From Marinitenerispora sediminis (GTDB lineage Bacteria; Actinomycetota; Actinomycetes; Streptosporangiales; Streptosporangiaceae), in NCBI RefSeq assembly GCF_003336425.1, contig NZ_QEIO01000022.1, forward strand, positions 1 to 51,315: a stretch of DNA of 51,315 nucleotides. Direction: 5' to 3'. The notes beneath the pieces are model-generated. The model had not been told where the DNA came from, made no database searches, and saw only the letters and a list, made by a program, of their open reading frames with translations. Numbering within the stretch: the first letter of the stretch is position 1; the number at the start of each line of letters is the position of its first letter. Shown one piece after another: positions 38,673 to 46,781 of the stretch. A program made the position numbers and the translations under genes.

Positions 38673-39335
38673 TCACCCGCGGGCGGCCGACCGCTCCAGC
38701 GCCGCGGCGATCTCCGCCGCGTCCCCCGGCTCGACGACCGGCGGCCGGGTGGCGATGTAGCCGACCGCGCTCGCCACCCCCGCGATCACCGCGCCACCGG
38801 AGCGCATCACCGGCTCGGGCAGCCGGCCGGCCACCATCAGGACCGGGACCACCGCCTGCTCCGCCATCCCGGCGGAGCGGAGGGCCTCGGCGATCCGGGC
38901 GGCCCGGCGGACCAGCCGGTCGACCACCCGGTTCGCCGGAACGCCGCCGATCCGCCACTCGGCGTCGGCCAGGGTCAGCGGGTCCTGCCAGAACCGGGTC
39001 TCCAGCAGGTAGACACCACCGGGTCCGACGGCCACATGCCGGGTGGTCCCGTCGGGAAGCAGGTGGTAGCCGTGCCGCCGGAGCACACGCAGCCAGCGGC
39101 CGTGCCGGTGCGGCGATCGGCCGCGCGGGCCGGTGTGCAGGAGCAGGTAGCCGAGCCCCACGAGCGCGGTGACCAGGGCGCCCGCGCGCCAGTTCAGGAA
39201 GCCGGCCGCCATCACCCCGGCGGCCACGGCGATGGCCGCGCGCACGGCGACCCGCGTCCAGCGAGCGGCGACGGAGTCGGGCAGAGCGCCGGACCGCCCG
39301 GCCGGTCCGGGGCGGATCGACCCGCCATCCCCCAC
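38673..39335 (-). CDS. NERD-like nuclease-related membrane protein
   Basis: 220 residues. Two N-terminal transmembrane helices (about 30-62: AAIAVAAGVMAAGFLNWRAG, ALVTALVGLGYLLLH) precede a domain with GYHLLPDGTTRHVAVGPGGV, YLLETRFW and a downstream helix (VVDRLVRRAARIAEALRSAG), resembling NERD domains (VGPGGVF-[VI]-[ED]-K). The expected Lys after the Glu appears replaced by Arg. GTG 39335 is chosen because GGAGGT sits 6-7 bases upstream; the open frame beyond lacks that. Role unknown; nuclease activity is unproven. Confidence 0.7.
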   Translation of the reverse strand: MGDGGSIRPGPAGRSGALPDSVAARWTRVAVRAAIAVAAGVMAAGFLNWRAGALVTALVGLGYLLLHTGPRGRSPHRHGRWLRVLRRHGYHLLPDGTTRHVAVGPGGVYLLETRFWQDPLTLADAEWRIGGVPANRVVDRLVRRAARIAEALRSAGMAEQAVVPVLMVAGRLPEPVMRSGGAVIAGVASAVGYIATRPPVVEPGDAAEIAAALERSAARG

Positions 39336-39701
39336 GTGGTCACCTCCAGCGCCCAGCCGGCGGCGGGTGGCGGCGCGCCATCCCGCGGCCCCCGGCGTCC
39401 AGGGCCCGCTCCGCAATCCCCCGCCCGGCCCGGTCGGCGGTCGGCCGCAACGGCCCGGGCCGGCCGCCGACTCCGCCACGGTACCGGCCGTGTTTCGGCG
39501 CCCTCCCGAGGCGCGCGCCCTCCGCCGGTCCCCATGCCATCACCGAAACCCCTGGTATCGCAATGTCTTTCCCCCGGAAATCGGGCGGTGCACATCGCGG
39601 GTTCCGGCCGGAGGGAACCGACACGCTGCGGGATCCCGGGCGCGTCGCCGGACCGCTCCGGCCGACGTGACCGAGCCGACACGCCGACCTCGGGGAACGG
39701 C
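39336..39701. other. Divergent intergenic region
   Basis: About 365 bases without a gene, between the NERD-like gene (minus) and the leader peptide (plus). One small dyad, CACGG-N6-CCGTG, at 39477-39492. Nothing else supportable. Confidence 0.35.
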
Positions 39702-39737
39702 TTGACATCGGATTCCCGGGTTGGTGTTCTTACGGGC
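39702..39737 (+). promoter_or_regulatory. Candidate promoter for the Cys-rich leader peptide
   Basis: A consensus -35 TTGACA (39702-39707), a 17-base spacer and a weak -10 TGTTCT (39725-39730) would start transcription at about 39737-39738. That is the A of the leader ATG, giving a leaderless mRNA. Confidence 0.5.
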
Positions 39738-39842
39738 ATGCACCCGCGCACCCGCCTGGTCCAGCTCATGGCTCGCACGGCCTCCGTGGCCGCCCGCCGT
39801 GTGGCCGGCGTGTCGTGTTCGCCCGCTTCGTGTTGTCGCTGA
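39738..39842 (+). CDS. Cysteine-rich leader peptide
   Basis: A 34-residue open frame: basic, Ala/Val/Arg-rich, ending SCSPASCCR, so three of its four last-ten codons of interest are Cys next to the stop. It has no ribosome binding site but sits where a leaderless transcript would begin. About 300 bases downstream, beyond two inverted repeats, is a cysteine-dioxygenase-like cupin gene. This matches the polycysteine leaderless leaders known in mycobacteria as cysteine-responsive attenuators, so translation probably senses Cys-tRNA. Not proven; too short for codon statistics. Confidence 0.6.
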   Translation: MHPRTRLVQLMARTASVAARRVAGVSCSPASCCR

Positions 39843-39919
39843 CCGAAGCCAGCGCCCCACCGGTCCGCCCGGTGCCGGGCCCACGCGCCGCGGTGTGCCC
39901 CGTTCCCGCGCCGGACGTC

Positions 39920-40055
39920 CGTCGTCCGTAGCCGCGACCGGCCCAGCATGCTCCGTCCCCCGTGACGGACGACGCCGGGCCCGGGCCGTCGTCGCACCGC
40001 GGCATCCGGTCGAGACCGCGTTCGTGGACGTGGGTGGACGCTGCCGTCCGTCCAC
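39920..40055 (+). promoter_or_regulatory. Possible attenuator structures between leader peptide and cupin gene
   Basis: Two inverted repeats: CGTCGTCCGT (39920-39929) with ACGGACGACG (39965-39974), and GTGGACG (40034-40040) with CGTCCAC (40049-40055). They lie in the approximately 300-base untranslated stretch and could form alternative stems depending on leader translation. Confidence 0.4.
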
Positions 40056-40141
40056 GCGCTCCTCGAACCGGCCGATCCCGTCTTCCGCCGCGAACCCGTC
40101 GCCTCGGGCCGGCGCCCGCCCTTCACGAAGGATCTCCGTCG

Positions 40142-40702
40142 GTGTCCTCTGACATTTCCACGCCCGCACGCCCGCAGCCCCGTGTCCACGCCCGCGACAC
40201 CGCCGAAGCCCCGCCGCGGCCGGCGGCGTCCGCGCTGGACGAGATCGGCGACCTCGTGATGGCGGGGCAGCGCTCCGGCTACGCCCATCTGGCCGGGCGG
40301 GCCCGGCCGACCGTGGGCCAGCTGCTGACAGCGGCCCGAAGCGCCGCGCATGCGCTGTCCCGGCCGAGCCTGTGGCCGCGCCGGCACGGGTTCTGGCAGC
40401 TCGCGCCGCGCACCGTCCGCCGCGGGGCGAGCGGACGCATGCGGGTGACGGTGGTCGCACTGGAGCCCGACGAGTTCGTGTCGCTGGCCTCGGCCCCGGA
40501 AGGCCGGGCAGCGGGCCCGGGCGCGGACCTGCTCTACCTCGCGCACGGCCGGGCGCACCTGGTGGCCACCGCCCCGAACGGGGCGCTGCTCGCCGTGCGG
40601 CGGCTGGCCGGCGGCCGCGCCCGGGCGCTCGGCGCGAACAGCGAGCACCAGCTGGTCAACACCGGCACCCGCACGGCCGTCGTGGTCCGGGTGACCGGGT
40701 GA
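40142..40702 (+). CDS. Cysteine-dioxygenase-like cupin lacking the HxH metal site
   Basis: 186 residues. The C-terminal half follows actinobacterial cysteine dioxygenases: RPSLWPRRHGFWQLAPR, VTVVALEPDEF, LLYLAHGRAHLV, RRLAGGRARALGANSEHQLV, NTGTRTAVVVRV. The usual HDH metal ligands after the PG turn are absent (VSLASAPEGRAAGPG stands there); only the last His (EHQLVNTG) remains. So it is probably not an active dioxygenase, perhaps a ligand-sensing cupin. GTG 40142 has AAGGA about 9 bases upstream. Preceded by a Cys-rich leader. Homology judged by eye, moderately sure. Confidence 0.6.
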   Translation: MSSDISTPARPQPRVHARDTAEAPPRPAASALDEIGDLVMAGQRSGYAHLAGRARPTVGQLLTAARSAAHALSRPSLWPRRHGFWQLAPRTVRRGASGRMRVTVVALEPDEFVSLASAPEGRAAGPGADLLYLAHGRAHLVATAPNGALLAVRRLAGGRARALGANSEHQLVNTGTRTAVVVRVTG

Positions 40703-40730
40703 CCAGGGACCGGCCCGCAGGCGCCCGCGG

Positions 40731-41138
40731 TCAGCCGCTCCCGGCCGACGCGCCGTCCCGCTCCTCGGCCCGGCCCGCCCGGAGCGCGGTGTCGCGCAGC
40801 GCGTCGTCGACGAGTTCGATCGAGCGCAGGGTGGCCGCCATGCGCCGCCCCTCGGCCAGGTAGGCGTTCATCACCTGCTCGACAGCGTGCGGCGGAAGGA
40901 AGTCGCGCAGGTCGACCCGGGCGGTGCGGTACCCCTGGCGGGCGCCCTCCAGGCACGCGGCCACGTGCTGGCGGGCGAGGCGGGCCAGCGCGACCGGGTG
41001 CCGGCGCAGCACGCCGTGCAGCCGGTAGTCGGCGGGGACGTTGTCGAACAGCCACACGATGGCCGTCTGCTCGAAGGTCTCCGCCTCGGGCGGGTGCACG
41101 CTCGCCGGCCAATCCTGGGATAACCGCTGGTCGGACAT
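40731..41138 (-). CDS. Conserved-looking protein of unknown function
   Basis: 135 residues, no family recognised. Soluble and mostly helical by appearance, with EQTAIVWLFDNVPADYRLHG, VLRRHPVALARLARQHVAAC, VDLRDFLPPHAVEQVMNAYL and a helical C-terminus (GRRMAATLRSIELVDDALRD). ATG 41138 is the first start consistent with this composition; ATG 41159 is possible. It is convergent with the cupin gene, 28 bases apart. Confidence 0.65.
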   Translation of the reverse strand: MSDQRLSQDWPASVHPPEAETFEQTAIVWLFDNVPADYRLHGVLRRHPVALARLARQHVAACLEGARQGYRTARVDLRDFLPPHAVEQVMNAYLAEGRRMAATLRSIELVDDALRDTALRAGRAEERDGASAGSG

Positions 41139-41305
41139 GCTGCCAGCATACCGACTCATAGAACATGCGTTCGAGACCCGGGGGCGATCCTTTGGGCAAT
41201 CATGGGGCGGCCTCCGGGAGGGCGGCCGGTGCGCGCGGCCGGGCGGGGACGCCGCCCGCTCACCTCGGGCACGCGCGCCCGGCCGCGGACCCGCCGGCAT
41301 GCGGC

Positions 41306-41521
41306 TCAGCGGCGATCCGGTGCCGCCTCCCCGCGCTCCTGCGCGTCCTCCCGGCTCTCCAGCGCGACCCTGATGGCGTTCTCCGCCGCGTCCACCGAGG
41401 CACGCGCGGTGATCACGCTGGTGTGCGCCCGTTCCAACTCGTCCAGGGCGATGCAGTCGAACGACACACGCGCGTCGTGAATGGCGGCCTCCAGCTGGCG
41501 CGCTGCTTCGTCCAGACTCAT
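41306..41521 (-). CDS. Small helical (coiled-coil-like) protein
   Basis: 71 residues, charged and entirely helix-like: MSLDEAARQLEAAIHDARVS, ELERAHTSVITARASVDAAE, ALESREDAQERGEAAPDRR. GGAG lies 4 bases and AGAGGAA about 11 bases before the ATG. Unknown function, no signal peptide. Conservation would decide whether it is real. Confidence 0.55.
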   Translation of the reverse strand: MSLDEAARQLEAAIHDARVSFDCIALDELERAHTSVITARASVDAAENAIRVALESREDAQERGEAAPDRR

Positions 41522-41872
41522 GGTCTCCGATTCCTCTCCGCTCCGGTCCGGCCGACGACCGCGGGTGCGCGGTCCTGCGTCCGGTGCTGCCCGTCACGCG
41601 CTGGCTCGCGCGCTACACGTCTGTACCCCTGTCAGCGGCCCTCTATGTCCGAAGGGGAGGTCCAGCCCCGATGCGAGGGGCGGCTGGCACCGCCCGCGAC
41701 GTGCGGCGACGGCGCCCCGGGCACCCGGCGCAGAGCGTCGGCGGACGCCGCCGCCCCGCGCGCGGCACGCCGCTCGCCGGCCCGACCGGGACGCCCTCGC
41801 CCGGCGCGGCCCCGCCGCCACTGTCACACAACGCGCTTACGATGACGGTCGTCGAGAAGACAGGGGCTGTTC
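41522..41872. other. Divergent intergenic region
   Basis: About 350 bases between the small helical gene and the exonuclease. No supportable gene, repeat or terminator seen. Confidence 0.35.
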
Positions 41873-42721
41873 ATGCGAAACCGTTATCCCGGGCCGTGCC
41901 GCACCTGCGGGGGCGAGGTGGCGGCCGAGGCGGGCGTCGTCATCAAGGAGGACGGTCGCTGGCGGACCTACTGCTCCGACCACGAACCCCGCCCCGCACC
42001 CCCGCCGCGCGGCGACCACCTGGGGTGGCACACGGTGGGACTCGCCGGCTACGACTGCGAGACCTCCTCCAACGACCCCCGCGAGGCGTTCCTCGTGTCC
42101 GCGGCGCTGGTCGACTCCGCCGGCGGCGCGCGCACCTGGCTGGTCGACCCGGGCGACCGGGAGATCCCGGCCGACGCCGTCGCGATCCACGGCATCACCA
42201 CCGAACGGGCCCGCGCCGAGGGGGTGCCGGCCGAGGACGCCCTGGAGGAGATCGCCGGAGCGCTCGTGGACCACCTGCTCGCCGACCGCGGACTGGTGAT
42301 CTTCAACGCGCCCTTCGACCTCGGGGTCCTCGACAACGAGCTGCGCCGCCGGGACATGAAGTCGCTCACCGACCGCCTGGGGACGGCCCCGCGGCCGATC
42401 ATCGACCCCCTCGTGATCGACCGCGGCATCGACCCCTACCGGCGGGGGCCGCGCAACCTGGGCGCGATGTGCGCCTACTACGGAGTGGACCTCACCGACG
42501 CGCACACCGCGGTCGCCGACGCGGCCGCCTGCCTCGCGCTGGCGCAGGAGATCGCCGCGCGCCACCCCGACCTGGCCGGACTGGCGCTGCCGGCACTGCA
42601 CGAGCGGCAGGTCGAGTGGGCGGCGGGATACGCCCGCAGCCGCCAGGAGTGGCTGGACCGCCGCCGGCCGGGCCACGGCAGGGTGATCGACGGCACGTGG
42701 CCGGCCGCCGTCGCGGTCTGA
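41873..42721 (+). CDS. DEDDh 3'-5' exonuclease with N-terminal zinc motif
   Basis: 282 residues. A small N-terminal zinc-ribbon-like motif C9-x2-C12 ... C34-x2-H37 precedes a DnaQ-type exonuclease domain: Exo I D61-x-E63 (YDCETS), Exo II NAPFD149, Exo III H211xxxxD216 (HTAVADAAA), plus IIDPLVIDRGIDPYRRGPRN. All catalytic residues are present. The C-terminal 50 residues (LHERQVEWAAGYARSRQEWL) are helical. It may act in repair, RNA processing or proofreading; the zinc motif may bind nucleic acid (inference). The ribosome site is weak. Confidence 0.88.
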   Translation: MRNRYPGPCRTCGGEVAAEAGVVIKEDGRWRTYCSDHEPRPAPPPRGDHLGWHTVGLAGYDCETSSNDPREAFLVSAALVDSAGGARTWLVDPGDREIPADAVAIHGITTERARAEGVPAEDALEEIAGALVDHLLADRGLVIFNAPFDLGVLDNELRRRDMKSLTDRLGTAPRPIIDPLVIDRGIDPYRRGPRNLGAMCAYYGVDLTDAHTAVADAAACLALAQEIAARHPDLAGLALPALHERQVEWAAGYARSRQEWLDRRRPGHGRVIDGTWPAAVAV

Positions 42722-43362
42722 ATCCCCCGCCCGCGGCGCCTCCACCCCCGCCCGGCGCGGATTCCGGACGCCGGCGCCACGCTGTCGTCCACCTGCTCCG
42801 GGGCCGCGCTCCAGCATCCCTCCACCGATCCACCGCACGGATGCAGGTAGCGTGAGGTGACCGTTTTGTCCGCCCGTCGGTGCCGCGGAACACGTTTCCG
42901 CGCCGCCGCGCGCCCGCCTGGCCTGCGACTTCGCAACTTTTTGTTCGAATCGCCGTTAACGGGGTACACAGCGCCGCGTGTGTTCTGAGCGCCGCACCCA
43001 GACCCGTGATCCGCTCTGAGCACCGGCGCCGCCCGGCAGTGCTCCCCGTCCACGTGACGGTCCGCTGCCCCCTGTGACCGGGCGGGGCGCCGCGCCCTTC
43101 GCACCCCGCGACGGGCGCGGTGTTCCGTACCCCCGCGGACGACGCACCATCCGTACACGCGACGGAGCCGCACGGCCCCCCGCGCGGCGGACCGCGTCGT
43201 CCGTACGCGCAACGGACCGCGTCGTCCGTACGCGCAACGGACCGCGTTGTCCGTACACGCGCAACGGACGCTGCACCCACGCGCGGCCGCGGGGAAGCAC
43301 GGCGGGCGGCATTGACAGAAGTCGGCCTGGAAGGAGGCGGCGCCCACGCAGCGCCGATCATC
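42722..43362. other. Long intergenic region before the BCCT gene
   Basis: About 640 bases. A weak stem with a T-run at 42924-42942 (TGCG-ACTT-CGCA then TTTTT) could be a terminator. An AT-rich patch follows, and a short iteron array lies at 43188-43264. No gene is supported, although frames stay open through the repeats. Confidence 0.45.
43188..43264 (+). repeat. Three tandem 25-27 bp iterons upstream of the BCCT gene
   Basis: Two perfect 25-base copies (43188-43212, 43213-43237) and a 27-base variant (43238-43264). Each contains the dyad CGGAC-N6-GTCCG and ends CCGTACGCGCAA. A degenerate core, CCGTACACGCGACGG, lies upstream at 43151-43165. Confidence 0.85.
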
Positions 43363-45186
43363 GTGGCGATAGATCACAACAGTCTCCGCGCGACCGAGGG
43401 GTCCGCGGACGAGCAGAGCAGCGGCTCGGTCCCCTCCGAGCCCTACACCACCGAAGACCTCCTCTGGGAACCCCCCGAGATCACCGCCTCCACGACCGCG
43501 CCGAGGACCGACTGGGTCGTCTTCGGGATCGCGGCCGCGCTGACCCTCGCGTTCGTGGCCTGGGGAGCCGTGTCACCGGACTCCCTGGCCGCCATCGCCG
43601 ACCGGCTGCTCGCCGGCCTGATGCACTACGGGGGCTGGGGCTTCGTGCTCTCCGCCTCCGCGTTCGTCCTCATCGCGCTCTGGCTGGCGTTCAGCAAGTA
43701 CGGCCGTATCACACTCGGGCGCGACGACGAGCCGCCCCAGTACAACACGCTGTCCTGGATCTCCATGCTGTTCGCCACCGGCATGGGCATCGGCCTGATG
43801 TTCTGGGGGGTGAGCGAACCGCTGGCCCACTTCGTCACGCCGCCGCCCGGTACCGCCGGCGGCACCACGGCGGAGACCGCCACCACCGCCATGGCCACCA
43901 CGATGTTCCACTGGTCGCTGCACCCGTGGGCGATCTACGCGGTGGTCGGCCTGGCGATCGCCTACGGCACGTACCGCCGCGGGCGGCGGCAGCTCATCAG
44001 CGCCGCGTTCATCCCCCTCATCGGCGAGCGCCACGCCAACGGGCCGGTCGGCAAGCTCATCGACGTGCTCGCCATCTTCGCGACGCTGTTCGGCTCCGCG
44101 TGCTCCCTGGGCCTGGGCGCGCTGCAGATCGCCGGCGGGTTCCAGCAGCTCGGCTGGGTCGCCACCATCGGCATCGGCCTGCTGATCGGCATCATCGCGG
44201 CGCTGGCCCTGTGCTTCGTGCTGTCGGCCGTCTCCGGGATCGACAAGGGCATCCAGTGGCTGTCCAACGCCAACATGGGCATGGCCGCGCTGCTGCTGCT
44301 GTTCCTGCTGGTGGTCGGGCCGACCGTCTACATCCTCAACATGATCCCGAACATGCTGGGCGGCTACCTCCAGGACTTCTTCACCATGGCCGCCCGCAGC
44401 GAGGCGTCCGGCGGTCCGGGCACCGCCGAGTGGCTGTCGGGCTGGACGGTCTTCTACTGGGCGTGGTGGATCTCCTGGACGCCGTTCGTCGGCCTGTTCA
44501 TCGGCAAGATCAGCCGCGGCCGCACCATCCGGCAGTTCGTGGCGGGCGTCATCCTGGTGCCGTCGGTGGTCAGCCTGGTCTGGTTCGCGATCCTCGGGGG
44601 GACCGCGATCGACCTGCAGACCTCGGGCGTCGACCTGGCCGGCGAGGCCAACCAGGAGGCGCAGCTGTTCAGCCTGCTGGAGAACTTCCCCTGGGCGACC
44701 GTCGTCAGTGTTGCGGTGGCGGTGCTGATCGCCGTCTTCTTCATCACCGGCGCGGACTCCGCCTCCATCGTCATGGGCACGCTGTCGCAGCGCGGCGCGA
44801 ACGACCCGGGCAAGCTCATGACGGTGTTCTGGGGTGTGCTCATCGCCGCGGTCGCGGCGATCATGCTCATGGTCGGCGGGACGGACGGTAACGCGCTCGA
44901 CGGCCTGCAGAACCTCACCATCCTGGTGGCCGCGCCGTGGACGATCGTCATGATCCTGCTCTGCGTGGCCCTGGTGCGGGACCTGCGCCGCGACCCGCTG
45001 ATCGTCCGCTCCCACAAGGCCAACGAGGTGGTGACGGCCGCGGTGGTGGCCGGCGCCCAGGACTACGACGGCGACTTCCAGATCGAGATCTCGCCCGCCG
45101 AGGACTGCGGTGTCAACGTCACCGTCACCGAACGCGGGGGCGGCGACGCCGATCCCGCCTCCGGGACTGGCAAGTCCGCCGGATAG
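43363..45186 (+). CDS. BCCT-family betaine/choline/carnitine transporter
   Basis: Secondary transporter for compatible solutes such as glycine betaine. About 607 residues with twelve hydrophobic segments, the BCCT hallmarks GMGIGLMFWGVSEPLAHF, TMFHWSLHPWAIYAVVGLAI, YWAWWISWTPFVGLFIGKIS, RGRTIRQF and FITGADSASIVMG, and a charged C-terminal cytoplasmic tail. The start is uncertain: GTG 43363 and TTG 43312 are both in frame without a good ribosome site. Preceded by iterons and followed by a strong terminator, so probably a single-gene transcript. Confidence 0.92.
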   Translation: MAIDHNSLRATEGSADEQSSGSVPSEPYTTEDLLWEPPEITASTTAPRTDWVVFGIAAALTLAFVAWGAVSPDSLAAIADRLLAGLMHYGGWGFVLSASAFVLIALWLAFSKYGRITLGRDDEPPQYNTLSWISMLFATGMGIGLMFWGVSEPLAHFVTPPPGTAGGTTAETATTAMATTMFHWSLHPWAIYAVVGLAIAYGTYRRGRRQLISAAFIPLIGERHANGPVGKLIDVLAIFATLFGSACSLGLGALQIAGGFQQLGWVATIGIGLLIGIIAALALCFVLSAVSGIDKGIQWLSNANMGMAALLLLFLLVVGPTVYILNMIPNMLGGYLQDFFTMAARSEASGGPGTAEWLSGWTVFYWAWWISWTPFVGLFIGKISRGRTIRQFVAGVILVPSVVSLVWFAILGGTAIDLQTSGVDLAGEANQEAQLFSLLENFPWATVVSVAVAVLIAVFFITGADSASIVMGTLSQRGANDPGKLMTVFWGVLIAAVAAIMLMVGGTDGNALDGLQNLTILVAAPWTIVMILLCVALVRDLRRDPLIVRSHKANEVVTAAVVAGAQDYDGDFQIEISPAEDCGVNVTVTERGGGDADPASGTGKSAG

Positions 45187-45210
45187 CCCCCCGGCACGGG
45201 GTGGAGCCGT

Positions 45211-45250
45211 ACGCCGTCGGCCGGGCGGGACACCGCCCGGCCGACGGCGT
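45211..45250 (+). terminator. Strong terminator after the BCCT gene
   Basis: A perfect 18-bp inverted repeat with a 4-base GACA loop (45211-45228 / 45233-45250), 24 bases past the stop. Confidence 0.88.
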
Positions 45251-45321
45251 CTCACGCCTCGGACGGGTACAGCGGCGGCGGAGCGGGTAGCGCCCGGGGA
45301 GACGACGAAGGGGAGGTCGCC

Positions 45322-45474
45322 ATGCTCCAGCTCATTCTCGTCCTGCTCCTGCTCTGGGTGGTCCTCGCCGTGGTGGGCGTGGCGGTCAAGGGCCTGTTCT
45401 GGCTCTTCGTGATCGCCGTGGTGCTCTTCCTCGCCACCGCCGCGTGGGGCTGGCTGCGGCGGCGCGGGGTCTGA
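45322..45474 (+). CDS. 50-residue hydrophobic membrane peptide
   Basis: A short open frame, MLQLILVLLLLWVVLAVVGV through ATAAWGWLRRRGV, with two hydrophobic stretches and a basic end. GGGGAGG sits 5 bases before the ATG, an excellent ribosome site. Similar short hydrophobic proteins are widely annotated in actinobacteria. Too short for a standard length cut-off. Convergent with the PfkB kinase gene. Confidence 0.65.
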   Translation: MLQLILVLLLLWVVLAVVGVAVKGLFWLFVIAVVLFLATAAWGWLRRRGV

Positions 45475-45486
45475 GCCTGACGGCGG

Positions 45487-46647
45487 CTAGTGCCGCAGGC
45501 CGATGGTCGCGCTGGCGCGGCGCTGGTCCGTGGGCAGCCAGGGGCGCGGGACCAGGTCGGACAGGAACGCGTAGTCGCTCGCGAGCTGCCGGTCGCCCCC
45601 GCCGTTGCGCACGTACAGGTGGCTCCACCACGCGGCGATGTCGGCCCAGCCCGGAGCGGACAGCGAGCCGCCGGTGTGCTGGACGGACAGCGCCGCGCAC
45701 AGGTTGGCGAAGCGCAGCCGCTGCTCCAGCGGCCAGCCGGCCAGCGTTCCGACGATGAACGAGGCCCCGAACACGTCCCCGGCTCCCGTGGTGTCCACCG
45801 CGTCCAGGACCAGCCCCTCGACCTCGGCGGACTCGCCGGTGGTCTGGTCGACGGCCAGCGCACCGCGCGGGCCGTCGGTCACGACCGCCACCGGGACGTG
45901 CTCGGCGAGCGCGGCCAGCGCCGAGGCGGGGCTGCCGGTCCGCGTGTAGGACATGGCCTCGATGGCGTTCGGCACGAAGGCGTGGCAGTGCCGGAGCTGC
46001 TCCAGGACCGAGCCGGACCACGTCTGGCTGTCGTCCCAGCCCACGTCGGCGAAGATCCGCGCGCCGTTGGCCGCCTGCCGCAGCGCCCAGTCGGGGACGC
46101 CGTCCTCGGCGCTCAGGCTGACGAACACGGCCCGGGCCTGCGGGAGCTCGTGGGCCATCTGCTCCAGCGGGACCGGTGAGGGGTGCTCGTGGGTGACCAT
46201 GCTGCGGTCGCCGCGGTAGGCCAGCGACACCGTGAACGGCGAGTGCCAGTTCGGGATCCGCCGCGACGCCGACAGGTCCACCGTCTCCTGCCCGGACAGC
46301 GTCTCCCAGGAGAAGTCGCCGTACACGTCCTCCCCGAAGGCCGCGGCGACCGCGGTGCGCAGGCCGAGCCGCGAGGCGGCCACCGCGAGGTTGGCCACGC
46401 CGCCGGGGCACGAGCCCATGCCCTCGGCGCCGACCTCGGTACCGCTCGCGGGCGGCGCCGCCAGACCGGTCAGCACGATGTCGAAGAACACCGTGCCGCT
46501 GAGCGCGAGATCGATGGCCGGGCTGTCCGGCTCGCGCGCGCCGGCCAGCACGTCGTGCGGCTCGCCGACCAGCGGGGTGGACTCCAGTTTGGTGTACTCG
46601 GGCTTCGAGTTCTCTGCGGCGTCCGCCGCCCGCCCCTGCTTCGCCAT
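45487..46647 (-). CDS. PfkB-family carbohydrate kinase
   Basis: 386 residues of the ribokinase fold: GSCPGGVANLAVAASRLGLR near the N-terminus and the catalytic signature DTTGAGDVFGASFIVGTLAG towards the C-terminus (Asp in GAGD as base). Substrate unknown: a sugar, sugar phosphate or nucleoside. ATG 46647 has GGGAG 6 bases upstream; 21 more in-frame codons lie further upstream without support. Divergent from the GH4 gene, so the two may act on the same sugar. Confidence 0.9.
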   Translation of the reverse strand: MAKQGRAADAAENSKPEYTKLESTPLVGEPHDVLAGAREPDSPAIDLALSGTVFFDIVLTGLAAPPASGTEVGAEGMGSCPGGVANLAVAASRLGLRTAVAAAFGEDVYGDFSWETLSGQETVDLSASRRIPNWHSPFTVSLAYRGDRSMVTHEHPSPVPLEQMAHELPQARAVFVSLSAEDGVPDWALRQAANGARIFADVGWDDSQTWSGSVLEQLRHCHAFVPNAIEAMSYTRTGSPASALAALAEHVPVAVVTDGPRGALAVDQTTGESAEVEGLVLDAVDTTGAGDVFGASFIVGTLAGWPLEQRLRFANLCAALSVQHTGGSLSAPGWADIAAWWSHLYVRNGGGDRQLASDYAFLSDLVPRPWLPTDQRRASATIGLRH

Positions 46648-46781
46648 GGCGGCTCCCTGCGCGGATTCAGATGGAACAAGAGTGAGAGTAGTCAAAACGC
46701 GGGCTCGCACGCGGTGTCTCGCACACTACTGTTGGTCGCGCTGGACGACCGACCGGCGGATCCGCGGAAGGGGAGCGCGAC
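46648..46781. promoter_or_regulatory. Divergent promoter region, kinase and GH4
   Basis: 134 bases must serve both genes. No clear operator dyad or -10/-35 pair could be assigned. Confidence 0.35.

Noticed and set aside
43188-43264. CRISPR array
   Set aside because: Repeats are tandem without spacers, three copies only, and no cas genes are in the window.
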